Below are positions 53,349 to 62,631 of a DNA stretch of 64,000 bases, piece by piece; positions within the stretch are counted from its first letter, which is position 1; each line of letters starts with the position of its first letter. Source of the DNA: an uncultured Butyricimonas sp. (GTDB taxonomy: Bacteria > Bacteroidota > Bacteroidia > Bacteroidales > Marinifilaceae); contig CALUMT010000039.1 in NCBI GenBank assembly GCA_944321845.1, positions 28,772 to 92,771 on the forward strand, given 5' to 3'. The notes under the pieces are model-generated. The model saw only the letters and a program-made list of their open reading frames with translations, had not been told where the DNA came from and searched no databases. The position numbers and the translations under genes are program-made.

Positions 53349-55982
53349 ATGAAAAAAGGATTAGTATTTTTATTGGTATCTCTTTTTCTGATACCATGTA
53401 TGACGGATGGTGCCTACGCATGGGGTAAGAAGAAAAAAAAGAAAAAGGCTCAAACTGAGCAAATGGCTTCCAAGAAAAAGATGACGAAGTATGAGGAGCT
53501 GTTTGAAGGGAAACAACATGATATATTTAGGGGTGATTTTATTACCATTCACCGATCAGGGGATAAAATTTATTTTGAGTACCCGTTAAAATATATGGGA
53601 AGAGAAGTGTTGATCGCAGCAACTCCTTCGGCTACAAGTAATCCTGCTGTTGTGAATGTTGGTTATAAGCCAACAGAACCGATGCATGTGAAATTTGTGT
53701 TGGAAGATAGTACGATCTACATGAAGGATTGTGGAACGTATACTTCTGTGGATGCCACGAAAGAAATGCAAGAGGCTGCAAAACTGAATTTTATGGATAT
53801 TCCACGGTTGAAATTGAAAATGGAGGCTTATAATCCGGATAGTACAGCAGTACTCTTTGAAGCCACGAAGATAATTAATGACAATAGCCTGAACCCGATT
53901 GGGGGTAGTTTCATGGGATATCCGATAAATGGTACACCTAACGAAGGTGTGGAATCCTTGGGTAAGATAAAGGCTTTTGAGGATAATATTTCCATTGAAT
54001 CAAGAGAGGTATATGATTGTTCTGTTCAAGTCTTCTTTTTTAAGGTGGATTTGGGGAGCGTGGCTGTAAATACAGTGAAGAGTATCGTGTTGTTGCCGGA
54101 AGAAAAGATGAAACCGAGAATTTTGGATCCCCGTATTGGTGTGTTCCCGACAGGAAAACAAAATATTTCTCCGAGTGAAGGCTCTCGGTATTATGCTTAT
54201 GCAAACCGATGGCGTTTAGAGCCAAAGGATTGGCAAGCATGGGAACGTGGAGAATTGGTTGAACCGGTTAAGCCTATTGTTTTTTATTTGGATCCGACAT
54301 TCCCGGAAAACTGGAAACCGGCTATTCGGCAGGGAGTTCTCGATTGGAACAAGGCTTATGAGAAAATCGGGTTTAAGAATGCTGTTCAGGTGAAAGATTT
54401 CCCGACGGATGATCCGACTTTTGATCCGGATAACCTGAAGTATTCCTGTATCCGTTATTGCCCGGCTGGAATTGCCAACGCAATGGGACCGAGTTGGGTA
54501 GATCCATCAACGGGGGAAATCATCAATGCTTCCGTTATTGTTTATAACGATATTGTGAAATTGGTTACCCAATGGCGTTTTGTTCAAACGGCTCAGGTGG
54601 ACGAGTCTGTACGTGCCAAGGAGTTGCCTCAAGACGTATTGCACGAGGCATTGGTTTATGTTGCTGCCCATGAGGTCGGACATACCTTGGGATTGATGCA
54701 TAACATGTCTTCTTCCAATGCATATCCTGTGGATTCCTTGCGTAGTGCAACTTTTACCCATCAATACGGGACGACTCCTTCTATTATGGATTATGCCCGC
54801 TTTAATTACGTAGCACAACCGGGAGACAAAGGCTTGAAATTGACACCACCGGATTTAGGAGTGTATGATTATTACGCTATAAAGTGGTTGTATTCACCGA
54901 TAGCCGGGAATAAGTCTGTTGAAGAGGAGAGTGAAATTATCGAGAAATGGATTGACGAAAAGGCCGGAGATCCGCTTTACCGTTACGGTCGTCAGCAGTT
55001 CATGAGCATGTATGATCCGACTGCCTTGACGGAAGATTTGGGTGATGATCCTATAAAGGCAAGTAATTATGGAATCAGTAATTTGAAATACATACTGCCC
55101 CACGTGAACGAGTGGATTAAGGATGATAAGTATTATGAATATCGTCAAGAATTGTATTCGCAGATATTGAACCAATATTTCCGCTATGTTTCTAACGTAT
55201 TGTGTCAGGTCGGAGGTGTTTATTTGAACCCGGTAAAGGAGGGAATGCCAGAAAAACGTTATGAATCGGTGTCCCGAGAGGTGCAGAGAGCTTCCATGAA
55301 GTGGACAATCAAACAACTTCGTGATTGCCGTTGGTTGAACGAAGAGTCTTTGGATAAGAATATCTTTGCGCCGAAATACTCCTTGTCGTTACAGCGTGCG
55401 ATGACTAGAATGTTGTTGTCTCTTGCCCCGAATGTGACACTGAGTGCCCATTTATCAACGAATCCGTACACGGTAAAGGATTATTATGATGATTTGTATA
55501 ATGGTATTTGGGAATCGACGATTCAAGGGAAGAAGTTGACGGATGGAGATAAGTTGATGCAGAAAATGGCCGTTTCAGCAGCATTGGATGAGATAAACAA
55601 GACGATGAATCCTAAGGGATTGGTTAGTGATGTTGAACCTATTGTATCATTGTCTATCGATGATATAATTGAAGGAGGAATGGATTACACGGGAGTTATA
55701 CGTAATTTCCGAGAGCCGTTAAAGCAATTTGAAGCAAAACATGGGGTAGGTATTATTGCCAGCCAGTTGATAGCTAATCGGATATCTGCTTCTTCTGATC
55801 CTTACGGATGGCAAAGGGAAGTGGAGGTTGATTTGATTGACGAGACCCTAGGATATAATATTGCCATGTTGGATAAGATACAAAAATTGGTACAAAGCCG
55901 TTTGGCTGGAGCTAATGCAGCAGATAAGGCCCATTATCAAGGCATATTATTGCAAGTGAAGAAAGCCTTGGAGCAGAAATAA
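53349..55982 (+). CDS. Secreted zinc-dependent metalloprotease (DUF5117/DUF5118 type)
   Basis: The 877-residue protein has a signal peptide (residues 1-25) followed by a lysine-rich stretch, the DUF5118/DUF5117 N-terminal domains (LFEGKQHDIFRGDFITIHRSGDKIYFEYP..., FPENWKPAIRQGVLDWNKAYEKIGF) and the zinc site VAAHEVGHTLGLMHNM near residues 437-452, in the metzincin HExxHxxGxxH form. A C-terminal region of about 300 residues follows. It probably acts in the periplasm or outside the cell. The gene is monocistronic, with its own terminator just after the stop. Confidence 0.9.
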   Translation: MKKGLVFLLVSLFLIPCMTDGAYAWGKKKKKKKAQTEQMASKKKMTKYEELFEGKQHDIFRGDFITIHRSGDKIYFEYPLKYMGREVLIAATPSATSNPAVVNVGYKPTEPMHVKFVLEDSTIYMKDCGTYTSVDATKEMQEAAKLNFMDIPRLKLKMEAYNPDSTAVLFEATKIINDNSLNPIGGSFMGYPINGTPNEGVESLGKIKAFEDNISIESREVYDCSVQVFFFKVDLGSVAVNTVKSIVLLPEEKMKPRILDPRIGVFPTGKQNISPSEGSRYYAYANRWRLEPKDWQAWERGELVEPVKPIVFYLDPTFPENWKPAIRQGVLDWNKAYEKIGFKNAVQVKDFPTDDPTFDPDNLKYSCIRYCPAGIANAMGPSWVDPSTGEIINASVIVYNDIVKLVTQWRFVQTAQVDESVRAKELPQDVLHEALVYVAAHEVGHTLGLMHNMSSSNAYPVDSLRSATFTHQYGTTPSIMDYARFNYVAQPGDKGLKLTPPDLGVYDYYAIKWLYSPIAGNKSVEEESEIIEKWIDEKAGDPLYRYGRQQFMSMYDPTALTEDLGDDPIKASNYGISNLKYILPHVNEWIKDDKYYEYRQELYSQILNQYFRYVSNVLCQVGGVYLNPVKEGMPEKRYESVSREVQRASMKWTIKQLRDCRWLNEESLDKNIFAPKYSLSLQRAMTRMLLSLAPNVTLSAHLSTNPYTVKDYYDDLYNGIWESTIQGKKLTDGDKLMQKMAVSAALDEINKTMNPKGLVSDVEPIVSLSIDDIIEGGMDYTGVIRNFREPLKQFEAKHGVGIIASQLIANRISASSDPYGWQREVEVDLIDETLGYNIAMLDKIQKLVQSRLAGANAADKAHYQGILLQVKKALEQK

Positions 55983-56004
55983 TGAAATTCTATAATTCCT
56001 GGAG

Positions 56005-56040
56005 AGAGGTTACTCGACTGAGAGTAGCCTCTTTCTTTTT
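56005..56040 (+). terminator. Terminator after the metalloprotease
   Basis: AGAGGTTACT (56005-56014) and AGTAGCCTCT (56023-56032) form a 10-bp stem (one G-U pair), followed by TTCTTTTT. Confidence 0.85.
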
Positions 56041-56107
56041 CGAGTGAATTCCTGGGGGCATGTTTGGAATATGTGTTTTTTTGATTAATTTTGCTTTCTC
56101 AATAAAG

Positions 56108-56179
56108 GCCCTTGTAGTTCAACGGATAGAACGGAAGTTTCCTAAACTTTAAATGGCAGTTCGATTCTGCCCGGGGGTA
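56108..56179 (+). tRNA. tRNA-Arg (anticodon CCU)
   Basis: A complete cloverleaf can be folded. The acceptor is GCCCTTG (56108-56114) with CGGGGGT (56172-56178), with three G-U pairs. The D stem is GTTC/GAAC (56117-56120/56129-56132). The anticodon stem GAAGT/ACTTT (56134-56138/56146-56150) encloses TTCCTAA with anticodon CCT at 56141-56143. The variable loop has 4 nt, and the T stem is GGCAG/CTGCC with loop TTCGATT. The discriminator is A56179. CCA is not encoded. Confidence 0.93.
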
Positions 56180-56267
56180 CTAGGCGGGGATTAAACCCTG
56201 CTTTTTTTATTTAAGGATACTCCTTTCTTGTTTTTTTATTATTTTAGCGGGATTAAAACGAATTATT

Positions 56268-57242
56268 ATGTACACGATAGAACAACTTCGAGACATCGTA
56301 AAGTCTGAAATGGCGAAACAGGAATACGTCGAAGAACCTTATTCCTTATTTGAACCGATAAAATATATACTGGAAGATGGTGGAAAAAGATTGCGGCCGA
56401 TCTTGACTCTTATGGCTTATAATCTTTATAGAGAAGACATAGAACGGGTATTGAAATCCGCAATCGGAATAGAGATATTTCACAATTATACCCTTTTGCA
56501 TGATGATGTGATGGATGATGCCGAGTTGCGGCGGGGACGTTTGACCGTCCATAAAAAGTGGAATAGTAATGTTGCCATTCTAAGCGGTGATGCGGCAGCT
56601 GTGACGGCTTATAAATATATAGAACACGTGGAAGATGAATATCTCCGAAGGGCTATTGATGGTTTTAATCAGGTGGCGATGGATGTCTGCAAGGGGCAGC
56701 AATATGATATGGAGTTTGAGACCCGTCAAAATGTTACTGAAGACGAGTATATCCACATGATATATCTTAAAACTTCAGTACTCATTGCTGGCAGTCTGCG
56801 CCATGGAGCATTGATCGCGGGAGCTCCTGAACATGAATATAATGCATTATATGACTTTGGTGGGTATCTGGGGTTGGCATTCCAACTGCAAGATGATTAT
56901 CTTGATGTGTATGGTGATGTGAAAGTGTTTGGAAAGAATATCGGAGGAGATATCGTGTCCAACAAGAAAACTTATATGCTTATTAAAGCTCTTGAGTTGG
57001 CTTCCCCGGAACAGCGTGAAGAGTTGTGGAATTGGATATTGAAGAAAGATTTCAATCACGAGGAAAAAATCAAGGCTGTTACGCGTATCTATAATGAACT
57101 GAAAATAGATGAGGTTGCAGAGGCTGCAATCGATAAATATTTAAAGAAGAGTCGAGAGATTTTGGATACTATAGATGTTCCGACAGAGCGTAAGCGTTTT
57201 CTTTACGAGGTTATCGAGGGTTTGGGTGGACGGAAAAAATGA
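56268..57242 (+). CDS. Polyprenyl diphosphate synthase
   Basis: The 324-residue trans-prenyl transferase has the first Asp-rich motif (LLHDDVMDDAELRRGR, DDxxD) at about residue 75 and the second (QLQDDYLDVYGD) at about 208, with the GGKRLRPIL motif near the N-terminus. It builds the C40-C50 side chain of menaquinone (IspB/HepT type); the residues before the first DD (HNYT) permit a long product, but the exact length is not determined. It is followed after 6 bp by dCMP deaminase. Confidence 0.93.
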   Translation: MYTIEQLRDIVKSEMAKQEYVEEPYSLFEPIKYILEDGGKRLRPILTLMAYNLYREDIERVLKSAIGIEIFHNYTLLHDDVMDDAELRRGRLTVHKKWNSNVAILSGDAAAVTAYKYIEHVEDEYLRRAIDGFNQVAMDVCKGQQYDMEFETRQNVTEDEYIHMIYLKTSVLIAGSLRHGALIAGAPEHEYNALYDFGGYLGLAFQLQDDYLDVYGDVKVFGKNIGGDIVSNKKTYMLIKALELASPEQREELWNWILKKDFNHEEKIKAVTRIYNELKIDEVAEAAIDKYLKKSREILDTIDVPTERKRFLYEVIEGLGGRKK

Positions 57243-57248
57243 ATCTTT

Positions 57249-57686
57249 ATGGAAAAGTCAAAGCAACGGTTGCTAGATGAGCGTTATTTACGAATGGCTC
57301 GTGTCTGGGCTGAGAATTCTTATTGTGAACGCCGCAGGGTAGGTGCTTTGTTGGTAAAGGAGCAGGCTATTATATCAGATGGATATAACGGTACGCCTTC
57401 CGGTTTTGAGAATATTTGCGAGGATGAAAATAATCGCACGAAACCTTATGTATTGCATGCAGAGGCTAATGCCATCACGAAAGTGGCAAAATCGAATAAT
57501 AGCAGCCAGGATTCTACTCTTTATGTTACCACTTCTCCTTGTATTGAATGCGCCAAACTTATAATACAAGCTGGTATAAAACGTGTCGTTTATTCCGAAA
57601 ATTATCGTTGTACCGATGGTGTGGATTTATTACGTCAGGCTGGTATCAATGTGGAGTGGATAGAGTTACCGAATACGAATGAATAA
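57249..57686 (+). CDS. dCMP deaminase
   Basis: This enzyme turns dCMP into dUMP, which feeds dTMP synthesis; the gene belongs to the ComEB/dCMP deaminase family. The 145-residue protein has the zinc-binding HAEANAI motif at about 73-79 and the PCIECAKLII motif (PCxxC) at about 99. The N-terminal ARVWAENSYCERRRVGALLV is typical. It is 13 bp before the S41 peptidase gene. Confidence 0.94.
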   Translation: MEKSKQRLLDERYLRMARVWAENSYCERRRVGALLVKEQAIISDGYNGTPSGFENICEDENNRTKPYVLHAEANAITKVAKSNNSSQDSTLYVTTSPCIECAKLIIQAGIKRVVYSENYRCTDGVDLLRQAGINVEWIELPNTNE

Positions 57687-57698
57687 AAATAAAAGAAA

Positions 57699-59297
57699 AT
57701 GGATAAAAGGAACTTGAGAGTTTTATTGACCCCGATAGTGCTTGCTTTGGCTATTGTTTTGGGTATGTTCGTTGATCGTTTGTTGCCACATCGGACCAGT
57801 ACGTCTATGGGAGGGAATATGTATATGCCTGTTTCTGGTAGCAAGGTGGATGTGATATTGAATATGATTCAAAATTCCTACGTGGATACGGTTGATGTAC
57901 GGGAGTTGGAAGAAACGGCCATCCCTTTGTTGCTACAATCTTTGGACCCGCATACGGTTTATATTCCGGCAAAAGATATGCAACGGGCCAATGAAGGAAT
58001 CGTGGGAAATTTCGGGGGTATCGGAGTCCAATTTTACAAGTATCTAGATACGGTGACCGTGGTTAAGGTCGTTCCTGGTGGTCCATCGGAAAGAGCCGGG
58101 ATAAAGGATGGTGACCGGATTCTGCGTGTAAATGATTCGCTCATTGCGGGTAAAGATATGGATTTGGATAAAATCATGGGAATGATGAGGGGAGAAATCG
58201 GGACCCAGGTAGATTTGACCGTGAAGAGGAGAGGTACACCGGGATTATTGCAGATCAAGGTCGAAAGAGGTAGCATCCCGGTCAAGAGCGTTGATGTTGC
58301 TTACATGGTAAACGATACGACGGGGTACGTGAAAGTGGGTACTTTCGGTATGCAAACCTATCTAGAGTTTATGCAGGCTTTGGTAAAGTTGGAGCAGGCT
58401 GGTATGAAAAAATTGTTGATTGACCTTCGGGATAATGAAGGGGGAGTCCTGCAGATAGCCATTCAGATGATTAATGAGTTTTTGGATGAGAATAGTTTGA
58501 TTCTTTACACGCAAGGACAGGCTGTACGTCGGAAGGATTATGTTTCAAATGGTAAGGGAAGATTTAAGGATTTACCGGTTCATGTTTTGATTAATGAATT
58601 CAGTGCTTCTGCCAGTGAGATTTTTGCTGGGGCTATTCAGGATAATGATCGTGGATTGATTGTCGGGCGGCGTTCTTTTGGTAAGGGATTGGTTCAGGAT
58701 CAACGAATGTTGGCTGACGGTTCCGCCATTCGATTGACCGTAGCCCGTTATTACACGCCTTCCGGACGTTCCATTCAGAAACCTTATGATAAGGGAAAAG
58801 TGGATTACTACAACGATATTTATAATCGTTTATTGCATGGAGAATTCTCCCAAAAGGACAGTATCGTTTTTGATGAAAATTTGAAATATACCACGGTCGG
58901 TGGACGTACGGTTTATGGTGGAGGAGGTATTATGCCGGATGTATTTGTTCCTGCTGATACGGTAGGTAGTTCCCGTTACCTGGCGGAAGTTTCCCGTACA
59001 GCCTATTTGTACGATTATACTTTTGACTTTATGGACCGTCATCGTGGTGAGATGCAGGGAATAAAAGATTACAAGGCCTTGCAGGAATATTTGAAGAAGT
59101 TTGATTTGGTCAATGAAATGGCCAATTATGCGGCCCGGAGAGGATTAAAGCGTAACGAGTGGGGGATAAGAGAATCCCGGGATATTATGCGTAACCGAAT
59201 CGAGGCTTATATTGCCCGTCATCTGTTGGATGATGAAGGATTTTATCCAATACTTGGGCAAATGGATACTACTTTACAGGAAGCTGTGAAACAATGA
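57699..59297 (+). CDS. S41-family C-terminal processing peptidase
   Basis: The 532-residue protease has an N-terminal membrane or signal segment (LRVLLTPIVLALAIVLGMFV), an early helical part, a PDZ domain (about 90-175, GIGVQFYKYLDTVTVVKVVPGGPSERAGIKDGDRIL) and the S41 catalytic core with nucleophile Ser in NEFSASASEIFAGA and Lys in RRSFGKGLVQDQR. It acts on periplasmic proteins. Its last 4 bp overlap the next gene (nuclease), which indicates coupled translation. Confidence 0.93.
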   Translation: MDKRNLRVLLTPIVLALAIVLGMFVDRLLPHRTSTSMGGNMYMPVSGSKVDVILNMIQNSYVDTVDVRELEETAIPLLLQSLDPHTVYIPAKDMQRANEGIVGNFGGIGVQFYKYLDTVTVVKVVPGGPSERAGIKDGDRILRVNDSLIAGKDMDLDKIMGMMRGEIGTQVDLTVKRRGTPGLLQIKVERGSIPVKSVDVAYMVNDTTGYVKVGTFGMQTYLEFMQALVKLEQAGMKKLLIDLRDNEGGVLQIAIQMINEFLDENSLILYTQGQAVRRKDYVSNGKGRFKDLPVHVLINEFSASASEIFAGAIQDNDRGLIVGRRSFGKGLVQDQRMLADGSAIRLTVARYYTPSGRSIQKPYDKGKVDYYNDIYNRLLHGEFSQKDSIVFDENLKYTTVGGRTVYGGGGIMPDVFVPADTVGSSRYLAEVSRTAYLYDYTFDFMDRHRGEMQGIKDYKALQEYLKKFDLVNEMANYAARRGLKRNEWGIRESRDIMRNRIEAYIARHLLDDEGFYPILGQMDTTLQEAVKQ

Positions 59298-60259
59298 AAG
59301 ATAGATGTTGTATTGTATGGAACAGGGGGCTGCTGTTGTGCCTCCTGTTTTTATTATTCTTCGGGATTGGTTGCTTCGGCGAGGAGTTATTGCCAGTCCG
59401 GAAGGGGATTTTTGTGCGTCATACCTATTATTGTTTGGACTTTAACAAAGAACACCGCCAAGCGAATTGGGTGTATTATGAGCTTTTCCCTAAACGCATG
59501 GTAAAGCAAGCTGCCCGAAAAGATAATTTTCGGGTTGATCCTGCTCTCGGGGAATGGTGTGCCACGCTCTCTGATTATCGTAAAAGCGGTTATGATCGGG
59601 GGCATCTTTGTCCGGCCGCCGATATGACATTTAGCGAGAAAGCGATGAGCGAGACTTTTTATCTTTCGAACATGTCCCCGCAGACGCATGCTTGTAATGC
59701 GGGAATATGGAGTCGTTTGGAAAAACACGTGAGAGAGCGGGCTAAACGTGAGCATCTTTACGTGGTTACCGGTCCAGTATTTAAGGAAATACGGGGACGT
59801 ATAGGGAAGAACGCCGTGACTGTACCGGGGTATTTTTATAAATTGTTTTATGCCCCGGAGCGCCAACAAATGATTGCTTATATCATTCCTAATCGGGAAA
59901 GTCATAAATCATTGGTTGAGTTTGCGGTCCCCGTTGATGAGGTGGAGCGATTGACGGGAATTGATTTTTTCCCAGGATTACCGGACAGTTTGGAAATATT
60001 ATTGGAAGCGGATACGCTATCACATGTTAGCCGTCAAGCGGCTTCGCGCGGCGTAAAGGAAACCGCCTCCGGGACTACCGCGAGACAACGCTATACGCCT
60101 TCTGTAAAAGAACAGCTTTTGTTGGCTCTAGCGGCAATTATTGTGTTTTTGTTATTACGCCGATTGTTCCGGCGGAAAGGGAAAAAGAAGTCTTCTTCAC
60201 ACAAGCGGCGTTCACCATTGGATGCGGCAAAACGAAATAATCAAAAAAAGCGGAAATAG
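59294..60259 (+). CDS. DNA/RNA non-specific endonuclease with membrane anchor
   Basis: The 321-residue protein has a signal or anchor at the N-terminus (LLLCLLFLLFFGIG), the beta-beta-alpha-metal nuclease core with DRGH catalytic motif (YDRGHLCPAADM at about residue 97) and the metal-binding Asn in NMSPQTHACNAGIW. The family is the NUC1/EndoG type. A second hydrophobic segment near 276-290 (LLLALAAIIVFLLLRR) and a strongly basic tail (RKGKKKSSSHKRRSPLDAAKR) are unusual and suggest membrane attachment with a cytoplasmic basic end. The stop lies within a terminator hairpin. Confidence 0.92.
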   Translation: MKDRCCIVWNRGLLLCLLFLLFFGIGCFGEELLPVRKGIFVRHTYYCLDFNKEHRQANWVYYELFPKRMVKQAARKDNFRVDPALGEWCATLSDYRKSGYDRGHLCPAADMTFSEKAMSETFYLSNMSPQTHACNAGIWSRLEKHVRERAKREHLYVVTGPVFKEIRGRIGKNAVTVPGYFYKLFYAPERQQMIAYIIPNRESHKSLVEFAVPVDEVERLTGIDFFPGLPDSLEILLEADTLSHVSRQAASRGVKETASGTTARQRYTPSVKEQLLLALAAIIVFLLLRRLFRRKGKKKSSSHKRRSPLDAAKRNNQKKRK

Positions 60260-60278
60260 TTTGACCGTTTCCGCTTTT
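60246..60278 (+). terminator. Terminator overlapping the nuclease stop codon
   Basis: AAAAGCGGAAA (60246-60256) and TTTCCGCTTTT (60268-60278) form a perfect 11-bp stem around an 11-base loop. The left arm lies in the end of the coding region. Confidence 0.85.
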
Positions 60279-60388
60279 CATCAAATGGAATATTGTCAAG
60301 GGAATGCTTGTTTGATATTGTTTTTGTAGAGAAAAACATGTATCTTGTGCAAACATTTCATATTAAAAACATTTTAAATTTAGAGATC

Positions 60389-61066
60389 ATGAAAAAGTAT
60401 TTGGCAGAAATGATCGGAACAATGGTTCTGGTACTTATGGGATGCGGTAGTGCGGTCTTCGCTGGTAGTATGGCCGATGTCGTTGGTGCTGGTGTCGGGA
60501 CATTGGGTGTCGCTATGGCTTTCGGTTTGGCCGTTATTGCCATGGCATATACTATTGGTGGTATTTCCGGGTGCCATATTAATCCCGCTATCACCCTGGG
60601 CGTTGCCTTGTCTGGCAGAATGTCGGGCAAAGAAGCTGTTAATTACATTATTTTCCAGATTATCGGGGCATTCATCGGTTCTGCAATTCTTTATATCCTC
60701 GTGTCAACGGGGGCACATGATGGTCCGACGATGACTGGCTCGAATAGTTTCGGCGAGGGAGAGATGCTACAGGCTTTCGTGGCTGAAACTGTTTTCACCT
60801 TTATTTTTGTATTGGTAGTGCTGGGTGCAACAGACGAGAAACATGGTGCCGGATCGTTGGCCGGTTTGGCGATAGGTCTTACACTGATATTGATTCACAT
60901 CGTTTGTATCCCGATCACGGGAACCTCGGTTAATCCGGCAAGAAGTATTGCACCTGCCATCTTTGATGGAGGGGTAGCCTTATCTCAGTTATGGTTGTTC
61001 ATTGTTGCTCCTCTGCTTGGTGCGGCTTGTTCTGCCGGTGTTTGGAGAGTTTTATCCAGTAAATAA
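60389..61066 (+). CDS. aqpZ: Aquaporin (AqpZ type)
   Basis: The 225-residue channel has six membrane helices and two NPA motifs: GCHINPAITLG and GTSVNPARSIAP. The aromatic/arginine filter Arg follows the second NPA, as in water-selective aquaporins. I chose ATG 60389 (MKKYLAEMIGTMVLVLMG); the longer frame to 60293 is not supported. Terminators lie on both sides, so it is a single-gene unit. Confidence 0.95.
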   Translation: MKKYLAEMIGTMVLVLMGCGSAVFAGSMADVVGAGVGTLGVAMAFGLAVIAMAYTIGGISGCHINPAITLGVALSGRMSGKEAVNYIIFQIIGAFIGSAILYILVSTGAHDGPTMTGSNSFGEGEMLQAFVAETVFTFIFVLVVLGATDEKHGAGSLAGLAIGLTLILIHIVCIPITGTSVNPARSIAPAIFDGGVALSQLWLFIVAPLLGAACSAGVWRVLSSK

Positions 61067-61097
61067 GATAGAACGATCTTGAGTCGTTGCTTAATTT

Positions 61098-61146
61098 AAA
61101 CTTGTGGTCGATAGGTATTAGCAGCCTGTCGACCACAAGTTTTTTT
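61098..61146 (+). terminator. Terminator after aquaporin
   Basis: ACTTGTGGTCGA (61100-61111) and TCGACCACAAGT (61129-61140) form a perfect 12-bp stem, extended by A-T pairs, and TTTTTT follows. Confidence 0.9.
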
Positions 61147-61200
61147 CTTTCCAGGAACAGGACTATTGGAATTTTAATCTTTTGCAATGATTAAAACGTT

Positions 61201-61208
61201 TATCTTTG
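61201..61208 (+). promoter_or_regulatory. -7 element of the dus gene
   Basis: TATCTTTG matches TAnnTTTG exactly and lies 24 bp upstream of the ATG at 61233. TTTG at 61181-61184 could be a -33 element, but the spacing of 16 bp is short. Confidence 0.45.
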
Positions 61209-61232
61209 TCTCGACATTTATATTTGGAAACT

Positions 61233-62189
61233 ATGGAATCACGGAAAGAAATTCATTTTGCCCCGGTACAAGGTTACACGGACAGTATTTATCGTAATCT
61301 ACACCATTCAATGTTTAAGGGAATAGATGCCTATTATACCCCTTTTATACGGTTGGAGAAAGGGCATGAATTTCGTCCGAGAGACCTGAGGGATTGTGAT
61401 CCATCCGTGAATACCGTGGAAAGATTTATACCGCAGGTTTTGGGGGGAGAACCGGGGGAACTGCGATTGGCGTTGACCATGCTGAGGGAAAAAGGTTTCC
61501 AGCAGGCGGATATCAACCTGGGATGTCCTTTTCCGATGATTGCCCGCAAGGGGAAAGGTGCCGGCTTGTTGCCTTTCCCGGAAAAAGTAAAAGCCCTGTT
61601 GGATATTCTCGGGGAATTCAAAGATATAACCTGTTCGCTGAAAATGCGCCTGGGCATGGAACGACCGGATGAATGCCTGGCCTTGTCGCCCGTGTTGAAT
61701 GAGGCCCCGTTGTCTGCCGTTTTCGTGCATGCCCGGGTAGGTGTTCAGGAATACAAGGGGGAAGTTAATTTGGACGCATTCGAGCGATTCCTGGAAGGTT
61801 GCCATCTCCCGTTGTATTATAACGGGGATTTGAAGACAACTCAGGATATACAAACCATCATGGAACGATTCCCCTCTCTTCGGGGCGTGATGATCGGGCG
61901 GGGATTATTGGCTAATCCTGCGTTGGCGGAAGAATATCTGGGTGGAAAATCATTGACTGCCGGGGAACGCCTGACCCGTTTCCGGACTTTCCATGATGCT
62001 TTATTGGCCGCTTATGCTGAACGCTTGCAAGGGGATGCCCATCTGCTGATGAAAATGAAGACATTCTGGGAGGAATTTATGCCTTGGACCGACCGTAAAG
62101 CCTTGAAGAAAATACACAAGAGTACGAAGATGTCCCAGTATCACGAGGCGGTATTGATGGCATTCACGGGAGATCGGGCGGAAGTATGA
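61233..62189 (+). CDS. tRNA-dihydrouridine synthase family protein
   Basis: Dus enzymes reduce uridine to dihydrouridine in tRNA using FMN and NADPH. The 318-residue protein has APVQGYTDSIYR, the active-site Cys in INLGCPFPMI, KMRLGME, VHARVGVQEYKG, LYYNGDLKT and GVMIGRGLLANP. It lacks the longer C-terminus of DusA; assignment to DusB/DusC type is not certain. I used ATG 61233; a TTG at 61206 overlaps the promoter. The last 4 bp overlap the DUF454 gene. Confidence 0.9.
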   Translation: MESRKEIHFAPVQGYTDSIYRNLHHSMFKGIDAYYTPFIRLEKGHEFRPRDLRDCDPSVNTVERFIPQVLGGEPGELRLALTMLREKGFQQADINLGCPFPMIARKGKGAGLLPFPEKVKALLDILGEFKDITCSLKMRLGMERPDECLALSPVLNEAPLSAVFVHARVGVQEYKGEVNLDAFERFLEGCHLPLYYNGDLKTTQDIQTIMERFPSLRGVMIGRGLLANPALAEEYLGGKSLTAGERLTRFRTFHDALLAAYAERLQGDAHLLMKMKTFWEEFMPWTDRKALKKIHKSTKMSQYHEAVLMAFTGDRAEV

Positions 62190-62557
62190 AAAAAGCGTTA
62201 TACATCATTTGCGGGAGTCTTTCCGTGGTGTTGGGCGTTATCGGAATTTTTGTACCGGGTTTGCCGACCACCCCTTTTCTCCTCTTGAGTTCCTGGTTGT
62301 TCTACCGCAGTTCCCGCCGTTTGCATGATGCCTTACATCGTTCCGTCTGTTTTGGCCCCTACCTCAAGCGATACGAGGAACAGCGGGGTATGAGGTGGAG
62401 AACGAAACTCTATGCCGTTCTCTGCATGTGGGTCATGATCGGGCTATCCGCTTTTCTGATATTTGACTATAGCCCTTGGAGACTCTTGTTGCTGGCATTG
62501 GGTACAATAGGAACTTGCATCGTGTTTTTCTGGGTGCCTGGAGCGAAAGGGGAATAA
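62186..62557 (+). CDS. YbaN-family (DUF454) inner-membrane protein
   Basis: The 123-residue protein has three to four membrane helices and the DUF454 pattern: LGVIGIFVPGLPTTPFLLLSSWLFYRSS and FGPYLKRYEEQRGM. The function is unknown. Its start overlaps the dus stop by 4 bp. Confidence 0.88.
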   Translation: MKKALYIICGSLSVVLGVIGIFVPGLPTTPFLLLSSWLFYRSSRRLHDALHRSVCFGPYLKRYEEQRGMRWRTKLYAVLCMWVMIGLSAFLIFDYSPWRLLLLALGTIGTCIVFFWVPGAKGE

Positions 62558-62631
62558 GGGCATTTAAGGCTAATTTTTCTTTTTTGTCAATTCCTGTTGG
62601 GAAATATGTTCTACTTTCGCGGAAAAGCGAA

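Noticed and set aside
62476-62631. N-terminal extension of the CaCA antiporter
   Set aside because: It overlaps the DUF454 gene, and the family begins at the membrane repeat that starts just after ATG 62632.
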